This document shows positions 25,956-34,683 of a DNA stretch of 64,000 nucleotides, piece after piece. A model generated the notes under the pieces. The model searched no databases. It saw only the letters and a program-made list of their open reading frames with translations, and was not told the origin of the DNA. The position numbers were made by a program, and so were the translations under genes. How positions within the stretch are numbered: the stretch's first letter is position 1; the number at the start of each line of letters is the position of its first letter. Location: positions 1,364,001-1,428,000 of the forward strand of contig JAXMBL010000003.1 in assembly GCA_046349915.1 (NCBI GenBank), in the 5' to 3' direction. The DNA comes from CAIXSC01 sp046349915 (lineage in GTDB: Bacteria; Planctomycetota; Planctomycetia; Pirellulales; Pirellulaceae).

Positions 25956-27332
25956 GTGGCGGAGCTGCGAGTCGCGGACAATTCCGTGGGAGCACTTTCG
26001 GCGCCGCCAAAGGCCGAGAGTAACGCGGGTTGCTTGGGGGAAGGCGGCGAATCCCTGGCGGATTCGCCGGGCTCGCTGGCACGTAATCGCACGTTTCATG
26101 CCTTCACGGCGACTCAGTTCCTGGGCGCCTTCAACGATAATCTGTTCAAGCAGCTCGTCTTGCTGCTTTTTGTGCGGACGCCCGTGCCTGGCGAGCCGGG
26201 GCAGCACCGCGATCAGCAATGGGTCGCGCTGCTGTTGTTCTCGCTCCCTTTCATCCTGTTCTCGGGACTCGGTGGATATCTTTCCGACCGTTATCGTAAA
26301 TGGTCCGTGATTTTTGGCTGCAAGGCGGCCGAAGTCGCCATCATGTTGCTGGCAGTCGTTGGATTTGCCGCCTATTCACGCGCGGGGCTCTCGCCCGCGG
26401 TATTTACGGCGCTTGGCGTGACGCTGTTTCTGATGGGGACTCATAGTGCATTTTTCGGCCCCAGCAAGTATGGGGCGTTGCCTGAGTACTTTGCTTCGAA
26501 GCAGTTATCCGCCGTGAATGGCATTGTGTTGATGACGACATTTTTGGCGATCATCTTCGGCAGTGTGTTGGCGGGGTATTTGCTTGATTGGTGGAGCGGA
26601 CGGTTGTGGATGGCGGGGTGCGTCTCCGTGGGGGTGGCGGGAGTGGGAGTGGCGACGGCCCTGATGCTGCCGCGATTGCCGTCGGCGCTGCCTGGCCTGC
26701 GTTTCTCGTGGGACATGCTGTTCATACCGCGAGACATTGGGCGTCTGTTGCGGGCCGATATTGCTTTGCGCCGCGCGCTACTGGTGTCGACATTGTTTTG
26801 GTTGGTGGCTGCGATCGTCCAGCCCGCTGTCAATGCGCTCGGCAAATTGCAATTGCTCGAGGACAATCGGTGGACGAGTTTGTTGGTGATGGTGATCAGC
26901 GCGGGGATTGCCGCGGGCAGCGTGTTGGCGGGTTGGTTTTCTCGTCATTCCTTCCAGCCCTGGGTTCCTCGCTTGGGCGCGTGGGGCATGGTGGCCTGTT
27001 TGGCGATGCTGGCGATTCCCGCGGGAGAAAAGCAGCACCTGCTGGGGTATTGGGGGAGTATCGTGGCGCTTACGTTGTTGGGAGGATTTACCGGGCTCTT
27101 CGCGGTTCCGCTCAACGTCTTCCTGCAATCGCGTCCACCCGCGGGACTGAAAGGGCGAACCGTAGCGACTCAGAATCTGCTGAATTGGGTAGGGATCTTT
27201 ATTTCGACGGGCATTTACTGGGCAGCCAATTCGTTATTGGGACTGCTGCATTGGCCGAACAACGGTCTGTTCGCGCTCACGGCGTTGCTGATGATTCCGA
27301 TCGCCGTCGCCTACCGGCCGTCGCACGATTGA
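25956..27332 (+). CDS. MFS transporter, LplT-like
   Basis: A 458-residue major-facilitator protein with about twelve membrane helices after a ~40-residue soluble leader. The start of helix 1, 'TQFLGAFNDNLFKQL', is diagnostic for the lysophospholipid-transporter (LplT/Aas) branch, and the loop 'GGYLSDRYRKWSV' is the MFS motif A; 'FFGPSKYGALPEYF' is also typical of that branch. LplT flips lysophospholipids for re-acylation, but many planctomycete members are uncharacterised. The likely start is GTG at 25956, 6 bases after thiC; the leader is not conserved, so an internal start is possible. Its cotranscription with thiC does not by itself imply thiamine transport. Confidence 0.85.
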   Translation: MAELRVADNSVGALSAPPKAESNAGCLGEGGESLADSPGSLARNRTFHAFTATQFLGAFNDNLFKQLVLLLFVRTPVPGEPGQHRDQQWVALLLFSLPFILFSGLGGYLSDRYRKWSVIFGCKAAEVAIMLLAVVGFAAYSRAGLSPAVFTALGVTLFLMGTHSAFFGPSKYGALPEYFASKQLSAVNGIVLMTTFLAIIFGSVLAGYLLDWWSGRLWMAGCVSVGVAGVGVATALMLPRLPSALPGLRFSWDMLFIPRDIGRLLRADIALRRALLVSTLFWLVAAIVQPAVNALGKLQLLEDNRWTSLLVMVISAGIAAGSVLAGWFSRHSFQPWVPRLGAWGMVACLAMLAIPAGEKQHLLGYWGSIVALTLLGGFTGLFAVPLNVFLQSRPPAGLKGRTVATQNLLNWVGIFISTGIYWAANSLLGLLHWPNNGLFALTALLMIPIAVAYRPSHD

Positions 27333-27365
27333 AAGCTTGATTTTGTTTTGAGAAAGGGATGATAC

Positions 27366-27974
27366 ATGCTGGGAGCGGTCTTGGACGCGGATGCCTATCT
27401 CCAACGATTGCGGGACGAAGTGTCGCGAGTCGATCAATCGGCTTTGCGACGTTGGGCGGATTTGGTTTACGAGGCATGGCGCGACGATCGCTTTGTCTTT
27501 ATCTTTGGAAACGGCGGGTCGGGGACCACGGCGTCGCATATGGCCGAGGATCTTGGCAAGAGCACTTTGAAGCCAGAAGATTTGAAGGACGAAACGCGAA
27601 AGCGTTTGAAGGTCCTTAGTCTGACCGACAACGCTGGTTGGATCATGGCCGTGGGGAATGACGTCGCTTACGACCAGATCTTTGTCCAGCAACTCATGAA
27701 TTACGGACGCGCGGGCGATCTCGTCATTGCGATCAGCGGCTCGGGCAATAGTCCCAACGTACTGAATGCGGTCGATTGGGCGAACCGCCATGGCTTGAAG
27801 ACGTTTGGCCTGACCGGTTACTCTGGCGGCAAGTTGCTCGCCTCCCAGTCGGATGGTTTACATGTCGCGCTGGATGACATGGGAATGGTTGAGAGCATCC
27901 ATTTGTGTCTGTTTCATTGGGTGCTGAACGATGTCTTTGCAAAAATCAACCGGGAAGGTCGCTACGCGAGCTGA
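27366..27974 (+). CDS. SIS-domain phosphosugar isomerase, GmhA-like
   Basis: A 202-residue SIS-fold protein close to sedoheptulose-7-phosphate isomerase (GmhA), which makes the heptose phosphate used in lipopolysaccharide core synthesis. Visible are 'FIFGNGGSGTTASHMAEDLGK' near residues 45-64 (phosphosugar loop), 'LTDNAGWIMAVGNDVAYDQIF' features of the active site, and the 'AISGSGNSPNV' Ser-rich loop (~122-132). A late 'ESIHLCLFHW' holds the His conserved in GmhA. It is followed after 5 bases by a ROK kinase, so both probably act on the same sugar. No other heptose genes are in the window, and another phosphosugar substrate is possible. Confidence 0.85.
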   Translation: MLGAVLDADAYLQRLRDEVSRVDQSALRRWADLVYEAWRDDRFVFIFGNGGSGTTASHMAEDLGKSTLKPEDLKDETRKRLKVLSLTDNAGWIMAVGNDVAYDQIFVQQLMNYGRAGDLVIAISGSGNSPNVLNAVDWANRHGLKTFGLTGYSGGKLLASQSDGLHVALDDMGMVESIHLCLFHWVLNDVFAKINREGRYAS

Positions 27975-27979
27975 TCAAC

Positions 27980-29011
27980 ATGTTTCTGGGCATTGAAATT
28001 GGCGGGACCAAGCTACAGTTGGGCGTTGGGCATGGAATTGGCGGCCAGCTGGTTGATTTAGTGCGACGCGACATCGACGCACGGCGTGGCGCCGCGGGAA
28101 TCCTGGCTCAGATCGAGCAAGCCGGGACGGAACTCAAGAGCCGTTATGTGCTGCAACGGATCGGCATCGGATTTGGCGGCCCCGTCGACGCCTTGGGCGG
28201 ACGAGTGATCAAGAGTCATCAGGTGAGCGGCTGGGACGATGCGCTGCTGGTCGAGTGGTGTCAGAGGACGCTCGAACTGCCTACGGTTATCGCGAACGAT
28301 TGCGATGCGGCGGCAATTGCCGAAGCAAGATTCGGGGCGGGGCGGGGTGCGCAGACCGTGTTCTATGTCACGGTTGGTACTGGAATCGGCGGCGGGTTGG
28401 TGATCGACGGCATGTTGCACGGCGCTCGACGACCCGCGGCCGCGGAAATCGGCCACCTGCGTCCCGGATTACACGCCGATCGCGCGGAGGACACGGTCGA
28501 GTCGCTCGCGAGCGGACCTGGGATTGCGGCGGCCGCTCAAGCCATCTTGAGTGGGCAGGTATCTCGCCCTCTATCGCGCATTCGCAAGCAACTTGGGCGT
28601 CCCGACAAGTCGCATTTTCGCGAGCGGATGGAGCGAATCGATGAATTGTCGCGGGCCCATGCCGACGACCTATTGGCTCGGTGCGAGGGGGATTTGGATG
28701 CGCTGACGGCCAAGCATGTCGCCCAGGCGGCGGCGGATGGAAATGAGCTGGCGCGCGAGGTGCTCGATGATGCGTGCGCGGCGCTCGGCTGGGCCATCGC
28801 GCAGGTCGTGACGATTGTAGCGCCTCAAGTGATTGTCGTGGGCGGTGGAGTTTCGCTGATTAGCGAATCCTTATTTCTGGCGCCGGTCAGACGGCATGCC
28901 GCCAAGTATGTCTTTCCGCCGCTTGCGAGCACGTACGAAATTCTCCCGGCGCAACTTGGGGAAGAAGTCGTCGTTCATGGTGCGCTGGCGCTCGCCGCTG
29001 CCGTTCGCTAA
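27980..29011 (+). CDS. ROK-family sugar kinase (zinc cysteines absent)
   Basis: A 343-residue protein of the ROK (repressor/ORF/kinase) family, without the DNA-binding domain of ROK repressors, so probably a hexose-type kinase. Phosphate motif 'GIEIGGTKLQLGVG' (4-17), catalytic 'IANDCDAAAIAEA' with Asp, 'VTVGTGIGGGLVIDG' and 'VVGGGVSL' are intact. The conserved zinc loop after 'EIGHLR' (normally CxCGxxGC) is replaced by 'HADRAEDTVESLASG' with no cysteine. An insertion of charged helices follows (~195-240). The start is set at the ATG 5 bases after the isomerase stop; the open frame extends back into that gene. Substrate is unknown. Confidence 0.83.
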   Translation: MFLGIEIGGTKLQLGVGHGIGGQLVDLVRRDIDARRGAAGILAQIEQAGTELKSRYVLQRIGIGFGGPVDALGGRVIKSHQVSGWDDALLVEWCQRTLELPTVIANDCDAAAIAEARFGAGRGAQTVFYVTVGTGIGGGLVIDGMLHGARRPAAAEIGHLRPGLHADRAEDTVESLASGPGIAAAAQAILSGQVSRPLSRIRKQLGRPDKSHFRERMERIDELSRAHADDLLARCEGDLDALTAKHVAQAAADGNELAREVLDDACAALGWAIAQVVTIVAPQVIVVGGGVSLISESLFLAPVRRHAAKYVFPPLASTYEILPAQLGEEVVVHGALALAAAVR

Positions 29012-29137
29012 CAAGTCCCTCGGTCGCCGGACAACCGGCCCTGTTTCGCTCCTTACACTGGCCCATCATTCGGAGAACTACCTCGGTGGGGACTTTGACG
29101 ACTCAGTCACTTTAATCGCTCTCGCCCATCCCTCTTT

Positions 29138-29178
29138 CACACACACACACACTCTCTCTCTCTCTCTCTCTCTCTCTC
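29138..29178. repeat. Dinucleotide microsatellite (CA)7 then (TC)13
   Basis: Bases 29138-29152 are an uninterrupted CA run and 29153-29178 an uninterrupted TC run, a 41-base simple repeat. It lies in the 500-base gap between the ROK kinase and the porin. The rest of that gap (29012-29137, 29179-29440) shows no gene; ORFs there have no coding character. Confidence 0.95.
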
Positions 29179-29446
29179 GCGCGTTATCTATATCTCCGCT
29201 GGAAATTCCCCTTCACGGTCTGATTCCGTGTCCTTCCGTGGCCACTCCCCATGTCGCGTGCGTTCGCGGTGGCCTTTCAAGCCCGATTGTAATGGCTGTG
29301 CGGCGGCTGACGAATCGCCGGATTTACGGTGCAACACGGGTGCGCGATTGTTCCGACGAGTAGCGATGTTCCGTCGCGAATCGGTTCGGCTCGGTCATTC
29401 TCGGCGTTCGTAAGTTCGCGTTTCTCGCGTTCAGTCCGATACTCCG

Positions 29447-29494
29447 TAAGGGAGGAGTTACGCCGTTGACTCGACGGCTTCGCTCCCTCCCTTA
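29447..29494 (+). promoter_or_regulatory. Two-stem leader structure before the porin gene
   Basis: TAAGGGAGG (29447-29455) is perfectly complementary to CCTCCCTTA (29486-29494). The enclosed segment contains a second perfect stem, GCCGT/ACGGC (29462-29466 with 29474-29478). The structure ends six bases before the porin's ribosome site 'ggagagg'. It contains an anti-Shine-Dalgarno-like CCTCCC. It could be an attenuator, an mRNA stabiliser or a terminator of upstream transcription. Confidence 0.5.
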
Positions 29495-29511
29495 ACCATG
29501 GAGAGGACGAA

Positions 29512-30984
29512 ATGCGTTTGAACGGATTCAAACTTCGTATACGTCGTATCTGCTTGACTGGAATCGCGGGTTTATTCACTACATTGGCGAGTGACTCGCT
29601 GCTGGCTCAGTCGATCCAACGTGGCTCCGAGATCACGGCGGTCGAATTCGACACGGCCGTGCAAGGAGCACAAGCGGGAGACGAGCCGTTGGCCGTTCCG
29701 CTTGCCGTTCCGGTCGCACCAGTTGACCCGGACGAACCGCCGCTGACGGTCGATTCGGATTTGCCAGGGATTGTATCGGACCAACCCGGATATGTCGGTG
29801 AGTCGTATTTTTCCGGCGAACCGGCTTACTTCGACGGGCAAGGCGGCATGGGCTACTGCGGAGACGATGAGCAGTGGTATCTGTTCCGTCAATGCGAGGA
29901 TCGTTGGAACATTCGCGGTTGGATGAACGCGGGCATTATGTTCAACACGGATAGCCCCGCGAGTCGCTTCAACGGTCCCTATAACTCGATTGACCGTAGC
30001 AACGAGGCGATGTTCAACCAGGCGTACATCATCGCCGAGAAGAAACTCTCGCGCTGCTGCAATGGCTGGGGTGGGCGAGTCGACTATCTGTTTGGCGAGG
30101 ACTTTCTGGTCGCGCAGTCGGTGGGCATGGAGTTGCACGACGATGGAACGTCGAAGTGGAACTCCGAGTTCTACGGATCAGCCATTCCCCAGGCCTATAT
30201 CAACTACGGTTCGCAAGAACTGAATGTCCAAGTCGGTCACTTCTATACGTTGGTGGGTTACGAAGGAGTGATGGCGCCCGACAATGTGTTTTATTCCAAG
30301 TCGTACAGCTACCAGTTTGGCGGCCCTTTCACTCACTGGGGCGGGATGGTGAATTGGTCGCCTAACCAACGTTGGACGTTCAACGTCGGTCTGACGAACG
30401 GTTGGAACGCGTTGGACCGAGAGAATGACACGGTCGGTCTGCTGGCCCGGGCCCGGTTCGTGGGCGATTGCGGCGTCTGGACCTCGTTCGCCATCACGAC
30501 GGGACAGGAGTTCAACAATCCAGCCGGCCTGCAGATCGCGCCGAGTTGGGGCAATCGAACTCGCTATAGTTGGCTCATCGGCATCCCGCTTACCTGCCGC
30601 ATGGATTATGTCTTTCATCAGTACGTGGGGACGCAGGAAGGCGGCGCCATCAATGGCGGTCGCGCGGACTGGTTCGGCATCGATCAGTATTTGGGGTACA
30701 CCATCAACGAATGCTGGAAGGCCGCCATGCGGTTTGAATGGTTCAATGACGAGGATGGAACTCGAGTTGGTTTGAATCGTCCGAGCAACCCGAATAAGCC
30801 GCCGTTGGCGGGCGACTACATGTCGCTGACCTTCGGGCTCAACTGGACGCCAACCAACAACTTCACCTTCCGACCCGAAGTCCGCTATGACTGGTTCGAC
30901 GGCGCCGCCGGAGTGAATCCGTTCAACGATGGTCTGGCGACCAACCAGTTCACGCTGGGATTTGATGCGATCATGAAGTTTTAG
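29512..30984 (+). CDS. BBP2-type outer-membrane beta-barrel porin
   Basis: A 490-residue exported protein. A signal peptide (hydrophobic 'GIAGLFTTLASDSLLAQS', cleavage near residue 33) precedes an acidic Pro/Val-rich region (~40-85) and then a barrel of alternating aromatic strands ('HFYTLVGYEGVMAP', 'FGGPFTHWGGMVNWSP', 'FTFRPEVRYDWFD'). The protein ends in Phe, as outer-membrane barrels do. The pattern 'VQVGHFYTLVGYE' and the 'WTFNVGLTNGW' strand match the putative beta-barrel porin-2 family common in planctomycetes, probably for small-solute passage. Cysteines in pairs ('FRQCEDRW', 'SRCCNGW') may form disulfides. A ribosome site 'ggagagg' and the leader structure at 29447-29494 precede it, and a strong hairpin follows. 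Confidence 0.82.
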   Translation: MRLNGFKLRIRRICLTGIAGLFTTLASDSLLAQSIQRGSEITAVEFDTAVQGAQAGDEPLAVPLAVPVAPVDPDEPPLTVDSDLPGIVSDQPGYVGESYFSGEPAYFDGQGGMGYCGDDEQWYLFRQCEDRWNIRGWMNAGIMFNTDSPASRFNGPYNSIDRSNEAMFNQAYIIAEKKLSRCCNGWGGRVDYLFGEDFLVAQSVGMELHDDGTSKWNSEFYGSAIPQAYINYGSQELNVQVGHFYTLVGYEGVMAPDNVFYSKSYSYQFGGPFTHWGGMVNWSPNQRWTFNVGLTNGWNALDRENDTVGLLARARFVGDCGVWTSFAITTGQEFNNPAGLQIAPSWGNRTRYSWLIGIPLTCRMDYVFHQYVGTQEGGAINGGRADWFGIDQYLGYTINECWKAAMRFEWFNDEDGTRVGLNRPSNPNKPPLAGDYMSLTFGLNWTPTNNFTFRPEVRYDWFDGAAGVNPFNDGLATNQFTLGFDAIMKF

Positions 30985-31042
30985 TTCGACCCATTTTGCG
31001 CCCGCGTCGACAGGGATGCGGTTTGCGATTTTGGTTAACGCC

Positions 31043-31075
31043 ACGGGCCTGGCAGCGAGTTGCTGCCAGGCCCGT
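31043..31075. terminator. Hairpin terminator between convergent genes
   Basis: A perfect 14-base-pair stem (ACGGGCCTGGCAGC pairing with its complement) with loop GAGTT, 59 bases after the porin stop and 38 bases before the stop of the DUF1080 gene on the other strand. There is no T-run on either side, so it may act as a transcript end protector or as a bidirectional terminator. Confidence 0.65.
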
Positions 31076-31112
31076 CGTCGTTGGATCGTTCTAAGCTAGC
31101 CGTCCGGCTGCC

Positions 31113-31898
31113 TTACTGAACCGGCTTCTCCACTCCCTTGCCATCGCGCAGAAATGGAGCACGCACCTGCTTGCCTTGCGCGGGCTGGGGCTCGCGAATC
31201 CAGATGTTGCGGAAACGCACGGGGTTGCCGTGGTCCTGTAAGCGGATCGGCAGTTTGTCGGCATGCTTGTTGTACTGCGGCGGCCGATGGAAAGGAGTGT
31301 CTCCCTTCAACGCAAAGTGGTTGAGGATGAGAACTCCGTTGTGCAAGGCCGTGATGTAGGCGGGCGACTTCAGCGACCCGTCTTCATTGAATCGCGGCGC
31401 CGTCCAAATGATGTCATAGACGTTCCACTGTCCTGGGGGACGTATGGCGTTGACCTCGGGCGGCGTTTGTTTGTAGATCGCACCCGCCTGGCCGTCGAAG
31501 TAAGTCTTGTTGTCGTACGAATCGAGCACCTGAACTTCATAGGTGTTCATCAGAAAGATACCGCTGTTGCCGCGGCCCTGGCCGGAACCGGTCGCCGGCG
31601 TCGGCGCCGACCACTCGATGTGCAACTGGCAATCGCCGAACGAGCCTTTCGTGCGCAAATCTCCCTTGCCGCTGACCATCACTTTGTCTTCGACCTTCCA
31701 ATTCGTCGACCCTTCCCAGGCCGAGAGGTCCGTGCCATCGAACAGCACCACCGCGTCGGACGGAGCTCCACCCGCCTCGCCCGGTTTGATGATCGCGGGT
31801 TCTTTCCATTCAATTCCGTTCAAATACTCGTCCGCCGCGGCGAGATTCACGCTGCTCAGACAGCAAGCGAACAAGGCAAGAGTCCAGTAAATGCGCAT
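31113..31898 (-). CDS. Exported DUF1080 3-keto-disaccharide hydrolase
   Basis: A 261-residue exported protein of the DUF1080 (3-keto-disaccharide/3-keto-glucoside hydrolase) family, with a concanavalin-like fold. A signal peptide ends near 'LAAADE' (residue 23). The domain shows 'VVLFDGTDLSAWEG' at the start, 'HIEWSAP', 'GNSGIFLMNTYEVQVLDSY', 'GQWNVYDIIWTAP' and the terminal 'PIRLQDHGNPVRFRNIWIR'. Family members cleave sugars previously oxidised at C3 by Gfo/Idh-type dehydrogenases. Two genes upstream is a Tat-exported Gfo/Idh protein, which fits that pathway. It is the last gene of a three-gene minus-strand unit, 52 bases after the enolase-superfamily gene. Confidence 0.9.
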   Translation of the reverse strand: MRIYWTLALFACCLSSVNLAAADEYLNGIEWKEPAIIKPGEAGGAPSDAVVLFDGTDLSAWEGSTNWKVEDKVMVSGKGDLRTKGSFGDCQLHIEWSAPTPATGSGQGRGNSGIFLMNTYEVQVLDSYDNKTYFDGQAGAIYKQTPPEVNAIRPPGQWNVYDIIWTAPRFNEDGSLKSPAYITALHNGVLILNHFALKGDTPFHRPPQYNKHADKLPIRLQDHGNPVRFRNIWIREPQPAQGKQVRAPFLRDGKGVEKPVQ

Positions 31899-31950
31899 GG
31901 CGACAAAAGCTCCGGAGGTGTTGGGGAATGGACGACGTGGAAAACAAATT

Positions 31951-33282
31951 CTAGTCGAAGGAAGTTAGAGAGGGGGTGTGGTTCGAACGAGAGTTATAAC
32001 CAAGTCCCGGAGGGTTCTGATCGGGCAGGCGATGCCAGCCATCGACAGGGGCCAACAGCGGCGCCCAACGAGGAAGCCACTCTTCGTTGGCCTGCGGAGT
32101 GAATTGCGGTGAATTCAGCTCCAAGCCATTCAAGGTCGGCAATCTCATGCCGAGCAATGCCGAGTGGATTGCGGCGCCCCCGGGGTTGGTCAGGTCTTGT
32201 AACGCCAGCAGCAAGCCTCGCTCATACGCCCAGGCCGCCGCTAGCAGGCTGAAACTGTGCCCTTTGCAGGTCTTGATCGCCAAACCGCTCCAGCCCTGTC
32301 GGATCGCTTCTGGCAGATCCTCCAGCGAGACAAGGCCTTCATCCAGGAGGATTGGTTTGTGCCGCGACACGCGGCGCCAGTCGTGCGCATCCCGCGCGAT
32401 GTCGCGCGATGTCGGTTGTTCGAGGTATTGCAGCGCAGCGTAGGCTGGCGGCGAGTCGGTTGACAAGCGTTCGAGATACTCCAACACACAGGCCGCGTCG
32501 TGACTGGCTTCATTCGTGTCGACGCTCAACCACGGCGATGAGATGCCTCGCCCCTGTAACTCGCGGACGACCTCGATCGTGCGAATGGCATCGACGCGTG
32601 GGTCGCGCCCGTTGAGTTTTAACTTCACTCGACGATATCGCCGTCGGTCGACCCACTCGTCCAAGAGAGGCGCCAGTTCGTCGTGAGCGCCAATGACGAA
32701 TGTGGCGGGGAATGCACGCACGCTGGGGCGGTCGAGCAGTCGGTGGATCGCCGCCGCGGCGCCTGGAGACGCAAATGCTCGATCAGCGCTCGGCAATTCG
32801 GCGCCTTCGTAGAGATCAAGCGAGGAACGGTTGAGCGCAAGCCCCACGGCGTCGTGGATGGCGGCATCGAAAGGACTAGCGCAGAGCAATCTTGCCAGGC
32901 GGGGCATGTTGAGCGAGATCGTTTCGATTTTATTGTCGGTGATCGAGTCATGCAGACGAAGTCCCAACTCGGTTGGGTGAGCGGCTTCGCCTCCGCAGGC
33001 CTGGGGCAATTGCGCGGCAATCGTCATGCAGAGATCTCGCATCCTTGCCTCACGCTCGACATGCTCAATCTGAGGATCGGGCCAGGCCCAGAGATCGCTC
33101 AGGTAGATCGCTCCCTTGCCGCTGACCACGCGTCCCCCCACGTCGACCTCGACGGTCGCTCGCGCTTCCAGTACCTCGTCGATGCGGCCCGAGCTCAAAT
33201 GCAGCGGTGAAACGAGCCGCCGCGAAAGAAATTCAACGGCGGCTCGGAGCGGACGCGAGCTGTTCGATACGCAAGAGTGCAC
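31951..33282 (-). CDS. Enolase-superfamily (mandelate racemase/muconate-like) enzyme
   Basis: A 443-residue protein with the two-domain enolase-superfamily fold: N-terminal capping domain (to ~150) and a barrel. The catalytic and metal residues of the family can be followed: 'RVKLKLNG' (KxK base), 'LSVDTNE' (metal Asp), 'QYLEQP' (metal Glu), 'LLDEGL' (metal Glu/Asp) and 'IKTCKGHS' (second Lys). These enzymes abstract a proton next to a carboxylate; the actual reaction (dehydratase, epimerase or racemase) is not readable. The start is GTG at 33282, 9 bases after the Gfo/Idh stop, so they are cotranscribed. An Ala/Leu-rich segment at 190-200 is divergent. No signal peptide. Confidence 0.8.
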   Translation of the reverse strand: MHSCVSNSSRPLRAAVEFLSRRLVSPLHLSSGRIDEVLEARATVEVDVGGRVVSGKGAIYLSDLWAWPDPQIEHVEREARMRDLCMTIAAQLPQACGGEAAHPTELGLRLHDSITDNKIETISLNMPRLARLLCASPFDAAIHDAVGLALNRSSLDLYEGAELPSADRAFASPGAAAAIHRLLDRPSVRAFPATFVIGAHDELAPLLDEWVDRRRYRRVKLKLNGRDPRVDAIRTIEVVRELQGRGISSPWLSVDTNEASHDAACVLEYLERLSTDSPPAYAALQYLEQPTSRDIARDAHDWRRVSRHKPILLDEGLVSLEDLPEAIRQGWSGLAIKTCKGHSFSLLAAAWAYERGLLLALQDLTNPGGAAIHSALLGMRLPTLNGLELNSPQFTPQANEEWLPRWAPLLAPVDGWHRLPDQNPPGLGYNSRSNHTPSLTSFD

Positions 33283-33291
33283 AGGCTGCCC

Positions 33292-34683
33292 TTAGCTTTT
33301 CGGGACGGCCCAATGTCCTTCGCGATAAGTGCGGCCGAGCATGGCATGAGCTTCCTCATCGCCAATGACGACTTCGCGCGTTGGATCAAAATTCACGACG
33401 CGTCCCACGCGAGTCGCGATATTCGCCAAGTGACAAAGAGACGTCGACAGGAAATTGATTTCGATGTCGGCGTTGGGTTTCGCGCCCGTGCGAATGCAAT
33501 CGAAAAAGTTGTTATGGTGGGCGACCAGATCGGGAGACCCACCCTCAAAGGAGTCGATCAATTTGTTGCGTGGTCCGTAAATTTTGAAGCCGCCCGACTT
33601 GCCCAGGATCAACATGCCGTTCGTGCCATAGTAGGCGTCGCCATTCTCGAAGCCCTCTTGCACATAGGGGGACCAGATTCGCTGTTCGAAGACCAATTGC
33701 CGTTTCGCTCCATCGCTGGTCGAGAACTCGAACGCTACGTATTGAGTGTCAGGCCACTGTTGATCGTCGTCGAAGAAGTACTTGCCGCCTAACGCCGCGA
33801 TACGAGTGGGCAGAGTTTGGACGCCAAGTCCCCAGGCGGCGATGTCAATGTCGTGAACGCCATCGTTGCCGATATCGCCCGCGCCGAACGCATACCACCA
33901 GCGCCAGATCCCATGCAGAAAATTCGTCTGGTAGGGAATCGCGGGCACGGGTCCAAGCCAGAGATCGTAGTCGAGATGCGGGGGAGGGGCGGAAGGTTGC
34001 GCCTTGCCAATGTTGCCGCGTTTCTGGCTATTCCATGCTTTGGCGGCCAGTACATCGCCAATGACGCCTTCGCGGAGTCGCTGCATGGCTTTCTGCACGT
34101 GCGCCGTGCTGCGGCTCTGGGTGCCGACCTGCATCACAACCTTGTTGCGACGCGCCGCCTCGATCATCATCCGCCCTTCCCGCAAGTTATGCGAGCAGGG
34201 CTTCTCGACGTACACATGCTTGCCGGCGTTCGCGGCCAAAATCGCGGCCGGTGCGTGCCAGTGGTCAGGAGTCGCGATGAATACGGCCTGGATCGCGGGA
34301 TCGTCGAGAATCTGGCGCAGATCTTTGACCGCCTTCGGCGTCTTTTGGCCCGCATTTTCGACTTGCTTGATCGAAGCGGCCAACCGCTGCTCGTCGACAT
34401 CGCAGAGCGCTGCCAAGCGTACGTCGCGACGGCCCGCCAAGGATCTCAAGTGATTGCCGCCCATGCCGCCGCAGCCGATGAACCCGATGGTCCAGGGCGA
34501 GTTGTTCTCCTGCCCGGAAACTTCGGAGTGAACGGCCAGAGAGGCGACGCCGAGAGAAGAGGCGCCGATCGCCGCGAGTCCCGCCGTCTGACGCAGGAAG
34601 CCGCGACGCGAATCCGCGGATGCCTCCGCGGACTGGTCGAGTGGGACGTCGGGAATAGATGCTTGCGCGTTAGACGTCGTCAT
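33292..34683 (-). CDS. Tat-exported Gfo/Idh/MocA oxidoreductase
   Basis: A 463-residue NAD(P)-dependent sugar oxidoreductase. A twin-arginine signal 'SRRGFLRQ' (RR at 26-27) followed by an Ala-rich hydrophobic stretch marks export in folded form with its cofactor. The Rossmann start 'IGFIGCGGMGGNH' lies near residues 66-78, and the family 'EKPCSHN' with the catalytic Lys near 158; 'GAGDIGNDGVHDIDIAAWGLG' carries the second-domain His. Export plus position above an enolase-superfamily enzyme and a DUF1080 hydrolase suggests oxidation of a sugar in the periplasm before cleavage. A GGAG site lies 9 bases before the ATG. Confidence 0.92.
   Translation of the reverse strand: MTTSNAQASIPDVPLDQSAEASADSRRGFLRQTAGLAAIGASSLGVASLAVHSEVSGQENNSPWTIGFIGCGGMGGNHLRSLAGRRDVRLAALCDVDEQRLAASIKQVENAGQKTPKAVKDLRQILDDPAIQAVFIATPDHWHAPAAILAANAGKHVYVEKPCSHNLREGRMMIEAARRNKVVMQVGTQSRSTAHVQKAMQRLREGVIGDVLAAKAWNSQKRGNIGKAQPSAPPPHLDYDLWLGPVPAIPYQTNFLHGIWRWWYAFGAGDIGNDGVHDIDIAAWGLGVQTLPTRIAALGGKYFFDDDQQWPDTQYVAFEFSTSDGAKRQLVFEQRIWSPYVQEGFENGDAYYGTNGMLILGKSGGFKIYGPRNKLIDSFEGGSPDLVAHHNNFFDCIRTGAKPNADIEINFLSTSLCHLANIATRVGRVVNFDPTREVVIGDEEAHAMLGRTYREGHWAVPKS

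Noticed and set aside
29012..29446. Small ORFs in the ROK-porin gap
   Set aside because: They cross the microsatellite and have no ribosome site or protein-like composition.
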